64,000 nucleotides of DNA from Bacillus safensis (GTDB lineage Bacteria > Bacillota > Bacilli > Bacillales > Bacillaceae), in the NCBI GenBank assembly GCA_030159235.1, contig BSBG01000001.1:665461-729460 (forward strand), given 5' to 3'. The position numbers and the translations under genes were made by a program. The notes below the pieces were generated by a model. It had not been told where the DNA came from. It did not search any database and saw only the letters and a program-made list of their open reading frames with translations. This document shows, one piece after another, positions 8,191 to 17,033 of the stretch. The first letter of the stretch is position 1. Each line of letters begins with the position of its first letter.

Positions 8191-9528
8191 ATGAGCGCGA
8201 ATCAGGAGCAACAAGAATTAAAAAAGCTTTTATCACCACGTCACATTCGCATGATTGCAATGGGCGGGGTCATCGGTACAGGAATCTTTAAAGGAAGTGC
8301 CGATACAATTGGTTTAGCAGGTCCTGGGGTGATCTTTTCCTATGTATTTGCCGGATTGCTGCTGCTCATCGTTATGGCAGCATTAGCCGAAATGGCCATT
8401 GTCTATCCGGGGAATAATCTTCGCGACCTTATACAGATTGCGCTTGGTCAACGTTTTTCATTTGTCGTCGGCTGGGTTTACTGTTTTATGTGGCTCACTG
8501 TGTGTGTCATCGAAATTATTGCAGCAGGCAGTTTGCTTCAATACTGGTTGCCGAACGTGCCGCTATGGTCACTATGTTTACTTTGCTCACTCTTAGTCAT
8601 CGGAATTAACTTAAATAATGTAAAATACTTTGGTGAAATTGAGTTTTGGTTCGCTGGAATGAAGATTTTCGTTATTATTGTGTTTATTATTCTCGGTGCA
8701 GCCTTATTATTTGGGATCATTCCAAACGAACAAAGCACACCAGCACTCACCAACTATCAAAACTTCGTCCCGAACGGATGGGGTGCGATCTTTGCATCAC
8801 TTTTAGTGGTTATTTTCTCTTATGGGGGCTCTGAATTGATTGGGCTGACCATTACAGAAACGAAGGATGCAGAAAAGGTCTTGCCTGGTGTTGTCAAAAG
8901 TATGATGTGGCGGATTATCTTATTTTACACATTGCCAATTTTGATCATCTGCGGACTCATTCCTTGGAATCAAATTGATCCAAATAACAGTCCGTTTGTC
9001 CAAGTCTTCTCTGCTGCTGGTATGCAAGGCGCCTCTCATTTCATTAACTTTGTATTGATTACTGCCGTTTTATCTGCGGCCAATTCTGGTATTTATGGAA
9101 CAACGAGAATGATTCATTCTCTGTCTAAATCAGATGGCGGTCCGAAAAAGCTGGCACAGGTCAACAAAAGAGGCGTACCGATTTTGAGTTTATGGGTCAC
9201 TGTTCTGTTTCTTCTCATCGGAACATTTTTCGCTTACTTATATCCAGAGCAAATTTTCAGCTATATGCTGGCTATTCCCGGCTTTGCTGTTTCACTTATT
9301 TGGATCAGCATTTGCGCGGCACATCTGAAGCTCCGTCCAAAATATCCACAGGAGCCGTATTTCAAGGTGTGGCTGTTTCCGTATTTGACTTTATTTGCAG
9401 GTCTTGTACTCAGTTTGAGCTTTGTTTTGTTCCTATTCAGACAAGAAAACCTGCCTAGCTCAATCATTAGTATTGGTTTCTTAGTCGCTGCCATCATTGC
9501 TTCATTCTTAATGAAAAAGAAGGCTTAA
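8191..9528 (+). CDS. amino acid permease, APC superfamily (AAT family)
   Basis: 445 residues with about 12 hydrophobic helices. The N-terminus carries the family signature: HIRMIAMGGVIGTGIFKGSA in TM1, with the unwound GxG substrate-binding segment, and an LAGPGVIFSYVFAGLLL segment in TM2. FSYGGSELIGLTITETKDAEKVLPG matches the helix 6 region. This is a proton-coupled amino acid importer of the inner membrane; the specificity is not readable. GGAGAACGTC precedes the ATG. It is a single-gene unit closed by a terminator. The paralogue at 52574-53920 shares the fold but differs in its leader regulation. Confidence 0.8.
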   Translation: MSANQEQQELKKLLSPRHIRMIAMGGVIGTGIFKGSADTIGLAGPGVIFSYVFAGLLLLIVMAALAEMAIVYPGNNLRDLIQIALGQRFSFVVGWVYCFMWLTVCVIEIIAAGSLLQYWLPNVPLWSLCLLCSLLVIGINLNNVKYFGEIEFWFAGMKIFVIIVFIILGAALLFGIIPNEQSTPALTNYQNFVPNGWGAIFASLLVVIFSYGGSELIGLTITETKDAEKVLPGVVKSMMWRIILFYTLPILIICGLIPWNQIDPNNSPFVQVFSAAGMQGASHFINFVLITAVLSAANSGIYGTTRMIHSLSKSDGGPKKLAQVNKRGVPILSLWVTVLFLLIGTFFAYLYPEQIFSYMLAIPGFAVSLIWISICAAHLKLRPKYPQEPYFKVWLFPYLTLFAGLVLSLSFVLFLFRQENLPSSIISIGFLVAAIIASFLMKKKA

Positions 9529-9533
9529 ATGCC

Positions 9534-9557
9534 AAAACCCACCGAAATGGCGGGTTT
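9534..9557 (+). terminator. intrinsic terminator after the permease
   Basis: AAAACCC...GGGTTTT hairpin followed by a T tract, 6 bases after the permease stop codon. Confidence 0.8.
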
Positions 9558-9602
9558 TTTTATTGACATTGCATGAGCATTGATGCGAGATTTAACAACG
9601 CG

Positions 9603-10682
9603 TCAAACTGCTTTAACTTCAAAATCAACCGATGCTTTTGGTATGCCGTTAATGATGATCGTTAAAGTATGCGTTCCCTCATAGTGCTTTCTTGTCGTCA
9701 TATTTTGAAAGGACTGTGATCTGACAAATTCTCTATGTAACGCTGAACCTGTTTCAAACTCTGTGATTTTAAAAACCTTTTGGCTGCGATTACCCCGAGC
9801 TTTGACATAGTCTATGGCATATTCTACACGCAGTTTTAGCGGCTTATCGGCCTGAAGAGTAAATTGAAAGGTCATTTTCTCTCCAATACAAATGGGGTCT
9901 TGCACTACCTTTAAATCCGTTACTTGAACGGATGGATCGTCTCCATAGCCAAACAAAGCCATGATATCTGGATCACCTTTTTTAAGCAGGGTACGGGAAG
10001 CATGTTTGACAATCCAGTTGGTATGTTCATTAGTTCCATACCAATTTTCAACCGTCTTCTTCATCAGTTCAGGCTGAATCGTAGAGATATCATTTAGATG
10101 ATTCGCTACACTTTTTTGCACATACTGTGCCGTATCCGACTTCAAATTTTCCAAAATAGGCAACGTAACTGAAGGGTTTTTTTTAAGCGCAGGAACAGTT
10201 AACCCCCACGGCAACCGTGGTCTGCATCCTTCACTAGCAAGCCGCCTAATGTGCTCATTTTGATGCTGTGACCATACGAGCATTTGCGCCAGCATTTTAT
10301 CTTGATCCTGAATTAGAAAAGTCCGAACTGCAAATTCAGAACTGGAAAAAGGCGTAAAGAATTCGAGCGCCTTGATCGAGATGTCCCAATGTGCAAGACC
10401 GTACGTTTCAACGTAGTCTGGAAATACGAGCGCACTAAGTCCTGAAAAATGCGGAGCTGCCTGACGCAGCACATCGATTGCCTGTTCATAATCCGCAGGC
10501 AGACAGGCATGCATTGATTCAGTGACTCTTCTCATTCGTCCTTTTAACTCAAGCTGCTGCCAATCCTCTTGTAGCACGTGCTGCTGAAATGCACCAGCAT
10601 CAAATCCAGTCGACGCTTGTGCAAGTTTCTCCGCTAATTCTTGAATAAATTTCTCATGATAAACATGTTTTAATGGTTCGAT
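9603..10682 (-). CDS. DNA alkylation repair protein (AlkD-like HEAT-repeat family) lacking a standard start codon
   Basis: The protein has the alkylpurine-glycosylase HEAT-repeat architecture: IRRLASEGCRPRLPWG, LENLKSDTAQYVQKSVANHLNDIS, and a C-terminal beta domain. The family flips nothing out but excises N3/N7-alkylated purines. The first canonical start in this frame is a GTG at 10577, yet the family's N-terminal sequence (EPLKHVYHEKFIQELAEKLA, ending DAGAFQQHVLQEDW) is intact upstream of it, and a GGAGG lies 5-8 bases before codons ACG (10685-10683) and ATC (10682-10680). No ATG, GTG or TTG occurs between the in-frame stop and 10577. I give the 359-residue reading from ATC. Either a non-AUG codon is used or a point mutation removed the start, leaving a truncated protein from 10577. 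Confidence 0.75.
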   Translation of the reverse strand: MEPLKHVYHEKFIQELAEKLAQASTGFDAGAFQQHVLQEDWQQLELKGRMRRVTESMHACLPADYEQAIDVLRQAAPHFSGLSALVFPDYVETYGLAHWDISIKALEFFTPFSSSEFAVRTFLIQDQDKMLAQMLVWSQHQNEHIRRLASEGCRPRLPWGLTVPALKKNPSVTLPILENLKSDTAQYVQKSVANHLNDISTIQPELMKKTVENWYGTNEHTNWIVKHASRTLLKKGDPDIMALFGYGDDPSVQVTDLKVVQDPICIGEKMTFQFTLQADKPLKLRVEYAIDYVKARGNRSQKVFKITEFETGSALHREFVRSQSFQNMTTRKHYEGTHTLTIIINGIPKASVDFEVKAV

Positions 10683-10754
10683 CGTGTCCGCCTCCCACTT
10701 CTCAATATCTTCATTTTACCCCAATCTGAATAAAGTGGTATCACCACACGCAAA

Positions 10755-10784
10755 AACAGCCCAATTCCGTAGAACGGGGCTGTT
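10755..10784 (-). terminator. intrinsic terminator of the gluconate operon
   Basis: AACAGCCC...GGGGCTGTT hairpin with a T tract on the minus strand, 8 bases after the gntP stop codon. Confidence 0.8.
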
Positions 10785-10791
10785 ACTTTCG

Positions 10792-12120
10792 CTATATAAA
10801 CATATTAATAATCATAATAAATGCAATGGCACTAACAGAGATGATTGTCTCCATGGCCGTCCATGTCAAGAACGTCTCTTTAATGGTCATACCAAAATAC
10901 TCTTTGATTAGCCAAAAGCCAGAGTCATTGACGTGAGACAGGATCAACGAACCCGCTCCTGTGGCTAACACAAGAAGTTCTCTGCTTACATCCGGCATTG
11001 AAGCAGCAATCGGAGCGACAATACCAGCTGCCGTCATCATGGACACCGTAGCAGATCCTGTTGCCACACGAATCACCGCAGCAATCAGCCAGCTAAGCAA
11101 AATGGGTGAGATCGGAGAGTGTTTGGCTAAATCTGCAATATAATCACCAACACCCGAATCAATGAGCACATGATTGAAGGCCCCACCTGCTCCAATGACA
11201 AGCAGAATCGAAGCGATCGGTCCTAAGCAATCATTACTAAAGGAAAGCACCCGATCACGGCTCATTCCTTGCATAAAACCAAGGCTGAAGAAAGAATACA
11301 CCGTTGCAATCAGCAGCGCTGTAATTGGATCTCCAATGTACTTGAATATCTGAAACCATAAACTGTCCTCTGGTAAAATAATGTCCGCCAGTGTGGCAAG
11401 AAGCATTAAAATCACCGGCACCAATATGGTAAACATCGTATTCGCAAAGCCGGGAAGCTGTCGATCTTCATTTCGTTCAGTAAATTGCTTTCTCAGCAAC
11501 TCTGGAACTGGTTTATGTATCCGTTTGCCAATCCACTTTCCATAAAGCGGTCCAGCGATGATAGCTGTCGGCAAACCGACAATAATGGAAAAGAAAATGG
11601 TTTTCCCCACGTTGGCATGATAGATGCCGACGGCTGCCATGGCTGCTGGATGAGGAGGTACAAGCCCATGCACAACAGACAATCCCGCAATTAAAGAAAT
11701 GCCAATCGTCACGAGCGAGATACCCGTTTCAATCGCAATCGTAAAGAGTAAAGGAATAAGAAGGACGAATCCGACCTGGAAAAAGACAGGTATTCCCACA
11801 ATAAAGGCAACAAACATCATTGCCCAATGTACATTTTTCGTCCCAAACCGGCCGATTAATGTGTGAGCGATCCGCTCAGCTCCCCCTGATTCAGCCATCA
11901 TTTTCCCAAGCATGGTTCCAAGCGCTAGAACAATGGCCAGCAATGATAACGTATTGCCTAATCCCGTTTTAATGGATTGAATGATTTCCTGCAAGTCCAT
12001 TCCAGTGGCAAAGCCGACTAGCATAGAGGTAATAATTAAACTCACAAACGGATTCAACTTAGCGACCGTAATCAGAATAAGTAAAAGGACAATTGCCGCA
12101 ATCACGATGAATAATAGCAT
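10792..12120 (-). CDS. gntP: gluconate permease (GntP family)
   Basis: 442 residues, nearly all hydrophobic, with 12 or more predicted helices, as in GntP transporters (B. subtilis GntP 448 aa). Typical stretches are FATGMDLQEIIQSIKTGLGNTL near the N-terminus, LVPPHPAAMAAVGIYHA in the middle, and LSHVNDSGFWLIKEYFGMTIKET near the C-terminus, which I recognise as a family hallmark. It imports D-gluconate by proton symport across the cytoplasmic membrane. GGTGGGAG precedes the ATG. The gene follows gluconate kinase by 24 bases and ends at a terminator, so gntK-gntP is a two-gene operon; the 6-phosphogluconate dehydrogenase gene gntZ of the B. subtilis operon is absent here. Confidence 0.9.
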   Translation of the reverse strand: MLLFIVIAAIVLLLILITVAKLNPFVSLIITSMLVGFATGMDLQEIIQSIKTGLGNTLSLLAIVLALGTMLGKMMAESGGAERIAHTLIGRFGTKNVHWAMMFVAFIVGIPVFFQVGFVLLIPLLFTIAIETGISLVTIGISLIAGLSVVHGLVPPHPAAMAAVGIYHANVGKTIFFSIIVGLPTAIIAGPLYGKWIGKRIHKPVPELLRKQFTERNEDRQLPGFANTMFTILVPVILMLLATLADIILPEDSLWFQIFKYIGDPITALLIATVYSFFSLGFMQGMSRDRVLSFSNDCLGPIASILLVIGAGGAFNHVLIDSGVGDYIADLAKHSPISPILLSWLIAAVIRVATGSATVSMMTAAGIVAPIAASMPDVSRELLVLATGAGSLILSHVNDSGFWLIKEYFGMTIKETFLTWTAMETIISVSAIAFIMIINMFI

Positions 12121-12144
12121 GCTCTCCCACCTTTTCCCTGATGT

Positions 12145-13689
12145 TTATCGATTTTGTTTTAATTGCAGCGCACTGATGACATCAAATTCATCCTTCAGTT
12201 TGTCATAGAGACGCTCATATAAGTAAAACAGCTCTATGTAAGTTTCATTGTTCTCCATATTTGGTTCATGACGGTCAGAGATCCGAATCCACTCTTGAAC
12301 CTCTTCTATCTCTTCCATATAACCTAGACTATGAAGTGCGAGGACAGCCGCTCCAAGTGCCGAAGCCTCGAAGCTTTCTGGGACAAGCACTTCTCTTCCC
12401 ATCGTATCCGCTAAAATCTGCCGCCACAGCGGAGATCGCGCAAATCCGCCCGATGCCCTGACATCCTTTGCTGAACCGGTTAAATCCCTTAAGGCAACAC
12501 CGATCGAAAAAACACTCATAATGACGCCTTCTAACACAGCTCTAATAAAATGCTCCCGCTTATGCTGAAGACCGATCCCAAAGAAAGTACCTCTCGCATT
12601 TGGATTCCAATAAGGCGCACGTTCACCTGTTAAAAATGGCAGAAACAGCAATCCCTCTGAGCCAGCTGGAACTTTTTCTGCAATATCAATCATCAGGTCA
12701 TAAGGGTCCACACCAAGGCGCTTTGCTACCTCGACCTCTGAAGATCCAAATTCATCCTTTAGCCACCTCAGCATAATTCCGCCATTATTCGTCGGTCCTC
12801 CAATCACCCAATGCTTATCTGTCAGCGCATAGCAGAACGTTCTTGATTGTTCATCTGTGATTGGTTTGTCCACGACCGTACGGACTGCACCGCTTGTCCC
12901 AATCGTGACTGCGACCTCACCTTTTCCAATTGCGCCCACACCTAAATTCGCTAGAACCCCATCATTCGCACCAACAACAAATGGTGTATCTTCCGCAATG
13001 CCCATTCGCAGTGCGATCTCAGGCTGAAGTCCTCTCAGTTGATGCGCCGTCGGGACAAGTTCAGACAATTGGTTGGCTTTAATTCCAGCAATACGAAGCG
13101 CCTCTTCATCCCATTGAAGCGTTTCCAAACGAAACATTCCTGTTGCTGAAGCGATTGAATAATCGACCACATGTTGGCCAAAAAAATGATAAAGAATATA
13201 TTCTTTGATGGAAATAAATTTCGCTGCCTTCTTGAAGACATCAGGTGCCATTTCCTTGAACCACCGTATTTTTGCAAGCGGTGACATTGGATGGATCGGT
13301 GTGCCAGTTCTTTTATAAATTTGAAAGCCATCCATGTCCGTAATGATACGTTTCGCTTGTTCTGCACTTCTGTTATCTGCCCAAATGATACTGTTCGTTA
13401 ACGCCTTGTCATCTTCATCCATTACAATCAAAGAATGCATCGCTGTACTAATGCCGACGCCTATGAGATGTTTTGGATCGAATGCTGCCTTCGTCAACGC
13501 ACCTCTTACACTCGCAATGACGGCTTCTAATATATGTTCGGGATCCTGTTCAACCCATGCTGGCTGGGGCTGAATGAGATCATAAGGAACTGAATGCTTT
13601 GCTATCACTTTCCCCTGTGGCCCAAACAGAACCGCCTTTGTACTAGTTGTTCCAATATCCAAACCAATTACCGCTTGGTTTCCCTCCAT
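12145..13689 (-). CDS. gntK: gluconokinase (FGGY family)
   Basis: About 514 residues (B. subtilis GntK 513). The N-terminal phosphate-1 motif is GLDIGTTSTK, the second ATPase motif is TIGTSGAVRTV near residue 270, and SGGFARSPLWRQILADTMG is the C-terminal FGGY signature region. It phosphorylates gluconate to 6-phosphogluconate for the pentose phosphate pathway. I chose the ATG at 13689; the frame also offers GTG at 13698 and TTG at 13704, and none has a convincing ribosome site, which may indicate low or conditional translation. Upstream lies an RpiR-type regulator and not the GntR found in B. subtilis. Confidence 0.88.
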   Translation of the reverse strand: MEGNQAVIGLDIGTTSTKAVLFGPQGKVIAKHSVPYDLIQPQPAWVEQDPEHILEAVIASVRGALTKAAFDPKHLIGVGISTAMHSLIVMDEDDKALTNSIIWADNRSAEQAKRIITDMDGFQIYKRTGTPIHPMSPLAKIRWFKEMAPDVFKKAAKFISIKEYILYHFFGQHVVDYSIASATGMFRLETLQWDEEALRIAGIKANQLSELVPTAHQLRGLQPEIALRMGIAEDTPFVVGANDGVLANLGVGAIGKGEVAVTIGTSGAVRTVVDKPITDEQSRTFCYALTDKHWVIGGPTNNGGIMLRWLKDEFGSSEVEVAKRLGVDPYDLMIDIAEKVPAGSEGLLFLPFLTGERAPYWNPNARGTFFGIGLQHKREHFIRAVLEGVIMSVFSIGVALRDLTGSAKDVRASGGFARSPLWRQILADTMGREVLVPESFEASALGAAVLALHSLGYMEEIEEVQEWIRISDRHEPNMENNETYIELFYLYERLYDKLKDEFDVISALQLKQNR

Positions 13690-13760
13690 CTGTATCACGC
13701 CCAATCATTGATTTGAAATCACATTTGTCATTTTGATCTGCCTGTTAAATCCCATTATAG

Positions 13761-13805
13761 GAATATTTTTTTCGACATTCAACGACCGAAAAGAAAATTT
13801 TTTTC
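13761..13805. promoter_or_regulatory. candidate RpiR operators upstream of gntK
   Basis: Two near-identical 13-mers, GAATATTTTTTTC (13761-13773) and GAAAATTTTTTTC (13793-13805), lie 32 bases apart, about three helical turns. The second is a perfect dyad GAAAA-ttt-TTTTC. A third, weaker A5/T5 dyad is at 13852-13867, next to the regulator's stop codon. Spacing and position between regulator and kinase suggest operators; this is inference. Confidence 0.4.
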
Positions 13806-13873
13806 GCTTAAAAGCTCACAATCGTTACCACAACAGCATTTTTCACTTATAGAAAAATTTATTTTTGAAATCA

Positions 13874-14731
13874 TTACACCCTTTTTTGTGAAATGGTTTC
13901 TCGCATTTGTTTTAAATTTGTTAATGTTTCCTGCTGTCTTAAATGAGCAAGTGCAAAGTATAGTACGTCAATAACAGTAAGCTGAGCAAGCCTTGCAGAC
14001 ATCGCTTCTGTCCGAAAAGCCGTTTCTTGAGTCGATGTATACAATGTGACATCGGCAAGCTGGCTCAATGGAGAGCGCTGATAACTTGTAATACCGATCG
14101 TTTTGGCTCCTTTTTCCTTTGCTGTTTTCATCGCATCGAGTAAATCTTTATTACGGCCAGAATGAGATATACCGATCACTGTACTGTGCTGATCAAGAAG
14201 ACTGGCAGACATCGCTTGAAAATGAGAATCTGTGTGAACAATACAGTTGATGCCTGTCCTCATAAATTTATGAAAAGCGTCTGTTGCAATGAGACCAGAC
14301 CCACCACTCCCATAAAACTCTAATCGTTTTGTTTCATGAATGATTTGTACGGCTTTTTCTACATCCTCTGGATTCAACAATTGAAAGCTATCCTTTAATG
14401 CAGAAATATTTGTTTGAAAAACCTTTTGCATAAAAACGGCCATATCATCCTCAAGACTCATCTCTTCATCTACATAATCAGGCTTTGTTTGATCTATTTC
14501 CTGGGCAATAGTAATTTTCAAATCTTGAAAGCCCTCAAATCCAAGCCTTTTACAAAGACGAAAAATGGTTGCCTCTGAGCTCGCTGTCTTTTTGGCAAGC
14601 TCTACAATAGACAAATGGATCACATCACTCGGTTCACTCGTGATATGTTCTGCAATTCCTTTCAGCTTTGGCGGCAATCCTCTGCTTGCTGCTCGTATTC
14701 TTTCAATACTACTTACACTGACAGAACCCAA
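13874..14731 (-). CDS. MurR/RpiR-family regulator, probable gluconate regulator
   Basis: 285 residues: an N-terminal RpiR HTH (about 1-78, with VELAKKTASSEATIFRLCKRLGF as the recognition region) and a C-terminal SIS sugar-isomerase domain (about 120-255, FYGSGGSGLIATDAF and GISHSGRNKDLLDAM). The family senses phosphosugars. It starts with TTG at 14731, 8 bases after GGGAGGAGTG. It sits directly upstream of and in the same direction as gntK-gntP, so it most likely senses 6-phosphogluconate or gluconate and takes over the role of GntR. Function in gluconate control is inferred from context. Confidence 0.8.
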   Translation of the reverse strand: MGSVSVSSIERIRAASRGLPPKLKGIAEHITSEPSDVIHLSIVELAKKTASSEATIFRLCKRLGFEGFQDLKITIAQEIDQTKPDYVDEEMSLEDDMAVFMQKVFQTNISALKDSFQLLNPEDVEKAVQIIHETKRLEFYGSGGSGLIATDAFHKFMRTGINCIVHTDSHFQAMSASLLDQHSTVIGISHSGRNKDLLDAMKTAKEKGAKTIGITSYQRSPLSQLADVTLYTSTQETAFRTEAMSARLAQLTVIDVLYFALAHLRQQETLTNLKQMRETISQKRV

Positions 14732-14798
14732 TTGACTTCACTCCTCCCTTATTCATGTGAACGCATACATTTCCTCATGTTCCCATCTTATAAAAAAG

Positions 14799-14818
14799 AA
14801 GCCTGTTTGCACAGGCTT
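14799..14818 (-). terminator. intrinsic terminator after the nucleoside hydrolase
   Basis: AAGCCTGT-ttgc-ACAGGCTT perfect stem followed by a T run on the minus strand. It separates the nucleoside hydrolase from the rpiR-gnt genes. Confidence 0.85.
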
Positions 14819-14819
14819 T

Positions 14820-15755
14820 TTAGGAATTCATCACCTTAATCAATAAATCAAAAAAGGCTTCCGCATCTACATCCGTACATACTTGGACATTGCGTTTTTT
14901 TTCCCATTGATGCTGAAAATCACAGATCATCTGACCATCACAAAACTCACTCTTCGTCTCCACTTCTACGTGAAAAGCCTGTGTGCTCACAAGCTGCTTG
15001 TCAATGGCAAGACTTACAGCAAGCGGGTCATGCATGGCACACGCCCACACACCATTTCTCTCAAAATAGCGCTGGCGGTAAATGCTTGTACTTTGTTTGA
15101 TATAAGCTGTCAACTTTTCATTTTGAATGGCATCGATTCTCTCATCCGTTAACAAGACCTGTCTCGTGACATCCAATCCAACTTGAACCAATGAAGGGAA
15201 GCCCGCTTCCAGCACCACTTTCGCTGCTTCTGGGTCTGCATATGTATTAAATTCCGCAACCGGTGTGACGTTCCCCTGTCCCTTCACGACACCACCCATA
15301 AAAATGACTTCTTTCACGTGATGAATCAGCCCAGGGCATTTTCGCACCGCAAGGGCTAAATTCGTTAAAGGTCCTGTCAACACAAGCGTGACCTGCCTCG
15401 AATACTGCATCACTTGTTCAATGATAAAATCAGGCGCAAAACCAGCATCTGCTTTTTTCTTTGCCTGAACATCCTTTAAAGCACCACCAATCCCATCCTC
15501 TCCGTGTACCCGATGTTCATAATGAGGCGATCTTAAAAGGGGTGCAGTTGACCCTTTGATAACAGGAATCTTAACTGCATCAACCAGCTCAAGCACTTTA
15601 CACGTATTCAATGTAGCCGCATCAACAGACACATTCCCGCATACAGTTGTAATCCCCAAAATATCAAACTGCTGACTTTTCACCGCCAGCAAAATCCCAA
15701 TCGCATCATCGATTCCAGTATCTACGTCCAAAATCAATTTCTTAGTATTTGGCAT
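14820..15755 (-). CDS. nucleoside hydrolase (IunH/RihB family)
   Basis: 311 residues. The Ca2+-binding Asp cluster is DVDTGIDDAIG (residues 10-20), followed by GITTVCGNVS near 33 and the second metal Asp in HDPLAV (about 239-244). It hydrolyses ribonucleosides to base plus ribose for salvage; whether it prefers purines or pyrimidines cannot be told from sequence. GGGAGAGA precedes the ATG. It stands as a single transcription unit; no nucleoside transporter is adjacent. The conserved EFNTYADPEAAKVVLEAG block in the middle supports the family call strongly. Confidence 0.88.
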   Translation of the reverse strand: MPNTKKLILDVDTGIDDAIGILLAVKSQQFDILGITTVCGNVSVDAATLNTCKVLELVDAVKIPVIKGSTAPLLRSPHYEHRVHGEDGIGGALKDVQAKKKADAGFAPDFIIEQVMQYSRQVTLVLTGPLTNLALAVRKCPGLIHHVKEVIFMGGVVKGQGNVTPVAEFNTYADPEAAKVVLEAGFPSLVQVGLDVTRQVLLTDERIDAIQNEKLTAYIKQSTSIYRQRYFERNGVWACAMHDPLAVSLAIDKQLVSTQAFHVEVETKSEFCDGQMICDFQHQWEKKRNVQVCTDVDAEAFFDLLIKVMNS

Positions 15756-15852
15756 GGGTGAAATCTCTCCCTTATCTTAAAGTGTTGTTAGGTGAATGAT
15801 AGCATGTACCTTTTTCAACTATTGGAAATCATCAGAAGTTGAAGACTTGTGA

Positions 15853-16329
15853 TTACTCCTTTTCTCCAATGTCTTTGAGATATTGTTCACGTTCTTTTTC
15901 AGAAAGACTATTTAGAAAATCTTCTTTTACTTGAGGATCAAAGTCATCCCAGTTCTCAAAGCGGTCTGATAAGTCAGGGGAATGACTCATCGAACCTATT
16001 TCATTAGATTTGTATATTAATGATGCAGAAAAATGGTATTTATCAGGCTCATTATTTATATATCCATCAACTGTGACATAACCCATAGGGCTTATAGATA
16101 CATTTTTTTTAAATGTGATGGTTTTGATAAAATTGTGAATATCTTCTTCATGTAAACGTTCTTCAATTTTTGGTTTCATCTTTTCTGCGAATTCTTCTGC
16201 TTTTTCTTGATCGCCCTTCTCTTCCACTACATCATCTGACAGACTCTGTTGAATGCACTCTACAATGAACACAGTTACTGAGACAATAACGACCACAATT
16301 AATATAGAAAATTTCATTGTATTTCTCAT
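15853..16329 (-). CDS. small membrane-anchored or exported protein, copy 2 of a tandem pair (DUF1433-like)
   Basis: 158 residues: one N-terminal hydrophobic helix (about 6-25) followed by a charged extracytoplasmic domain. The last 37 residues, from DRFENWDDFDPQ to the C-terminus, are identical to the neighbour encoded at 16414-16914, and the segment from the EERLHEEDIHNFIK region onward is clearly homologous. It therefore arose by tandem duplication. The pattern recalls the DUF1433 proteins of Bacillus and Listeria, of unknown function. AAGGAG lies rather far (about 14 bases) from the ATG. No catalytic motif is visible. It is divergent from the lipase-like gene at 17034. Confidence 0.65.
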   Translation of the reverse strand: MRNTMKFSILIVVVIVSVTVFIVECIQQSLSDDVVEEKGDQEKAEEFAEKMKPKIEERLHEEDIHNFIKTITFKKNVSISPMGYVTVDGYINNEPDKYHFSASLIYKSNEIGSMSHSPDLSDRFENWDDFDPQVKEDFLNSLSEKEREQYLKDIGEKE

Positions 16330-16413
16330 AAAAAATAAAAACTCCTTAATGAACCTTTAATCAATCTACCAATGAAATTGACACAAATAAAAACAGGTAG
16401 GTGAGTACCTGCT

Positions 16414-16914
16414 TTACTCTTTTTCTCCAATATCCTTAAGATACTGTTCACGTTCTTTTTCGGAAAGGCTATTTAGAAAATCTTCTTTCACTTGAGGATC
16501 AAAATCATCCCAATTCTCAAAACGATCCCCTAGCTCAGATGAATAACTCATTGAACCAACTTCATTTGATCTGTACTTTAACGAAGCGGAGAAATTGTAT
16601 TTTTTTGGATCATCATTCACATATCCTCTAACTACAATAAACCCCATTGGACTAACTGTCACTTCATTTTCAAAAGTGATATCCTTTATAAAATGATGTA
16701 TATCCATTTCATGTAAATCTTTTTCGATTTTTGGCCTCATTTTCTTTGCAAATTCTTCTACCTTATGTTGTTCACTTTTCTCTTTTTCTTGCACGATATT
16801 CTTTCCTCCTGAATCATTTGGCTTACTCAGCTTTTTGTTTTGGAAAAATAACGAAGATATTGAAATAATTATAATGATAACCAAAACCATTAAAATCTTT
16901 ATAGTATTCTTCAT
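16414..16914 (-). CDS. small membrane-anchored or exported protein, copy 1 of a tandem pair (DUF1433-like)
   Basis: 166 residues from the ATG at 16914; a TTG at 16923 is also in frame. One N-terminal transmembrane helix (roughly 5-24), a Lys/Glu-rich linker, then a domain shared with its neighbour: VSPMGFIVVRGYVNDDPKKY versus VSPMGYVTVDGYINNEPDKY. Function is unknown. The pair is transcribed away from a GHSLGG lipase-like gene with about 120 bases between the starts, and the sequence here is visibly more AT-rich than the metabolic genes around it. A role as immunity or accessory protein for that lipase-like gene is speculation. Confidence 0.65.
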   Translation of the reverse strand: MKNTIKILMVLVIIIIISISSLFFQNKKLSKPNDSGGKNIVQEKEKSEQHKVEEFAKKMRPKIEKDLHEMDIHHFIKDITFENEVTVSPMGFIVVRGYVNDDPKKYNFSASLKYRSNEVGSMSYSSELGDRFENWDDFDPQVKEDFLNSLSEKEREQYLKDIGEKE

Positions 16915-17033
16915 TAGTAACAATATCCACCTTTATAAATTTTTAATTATGGGCTGAATCCCCACACTTACAATAGATATTTATCAAACTCTATAATATA
17001 ATTATTAAGATAAATATTACAGGAGTGACATTT

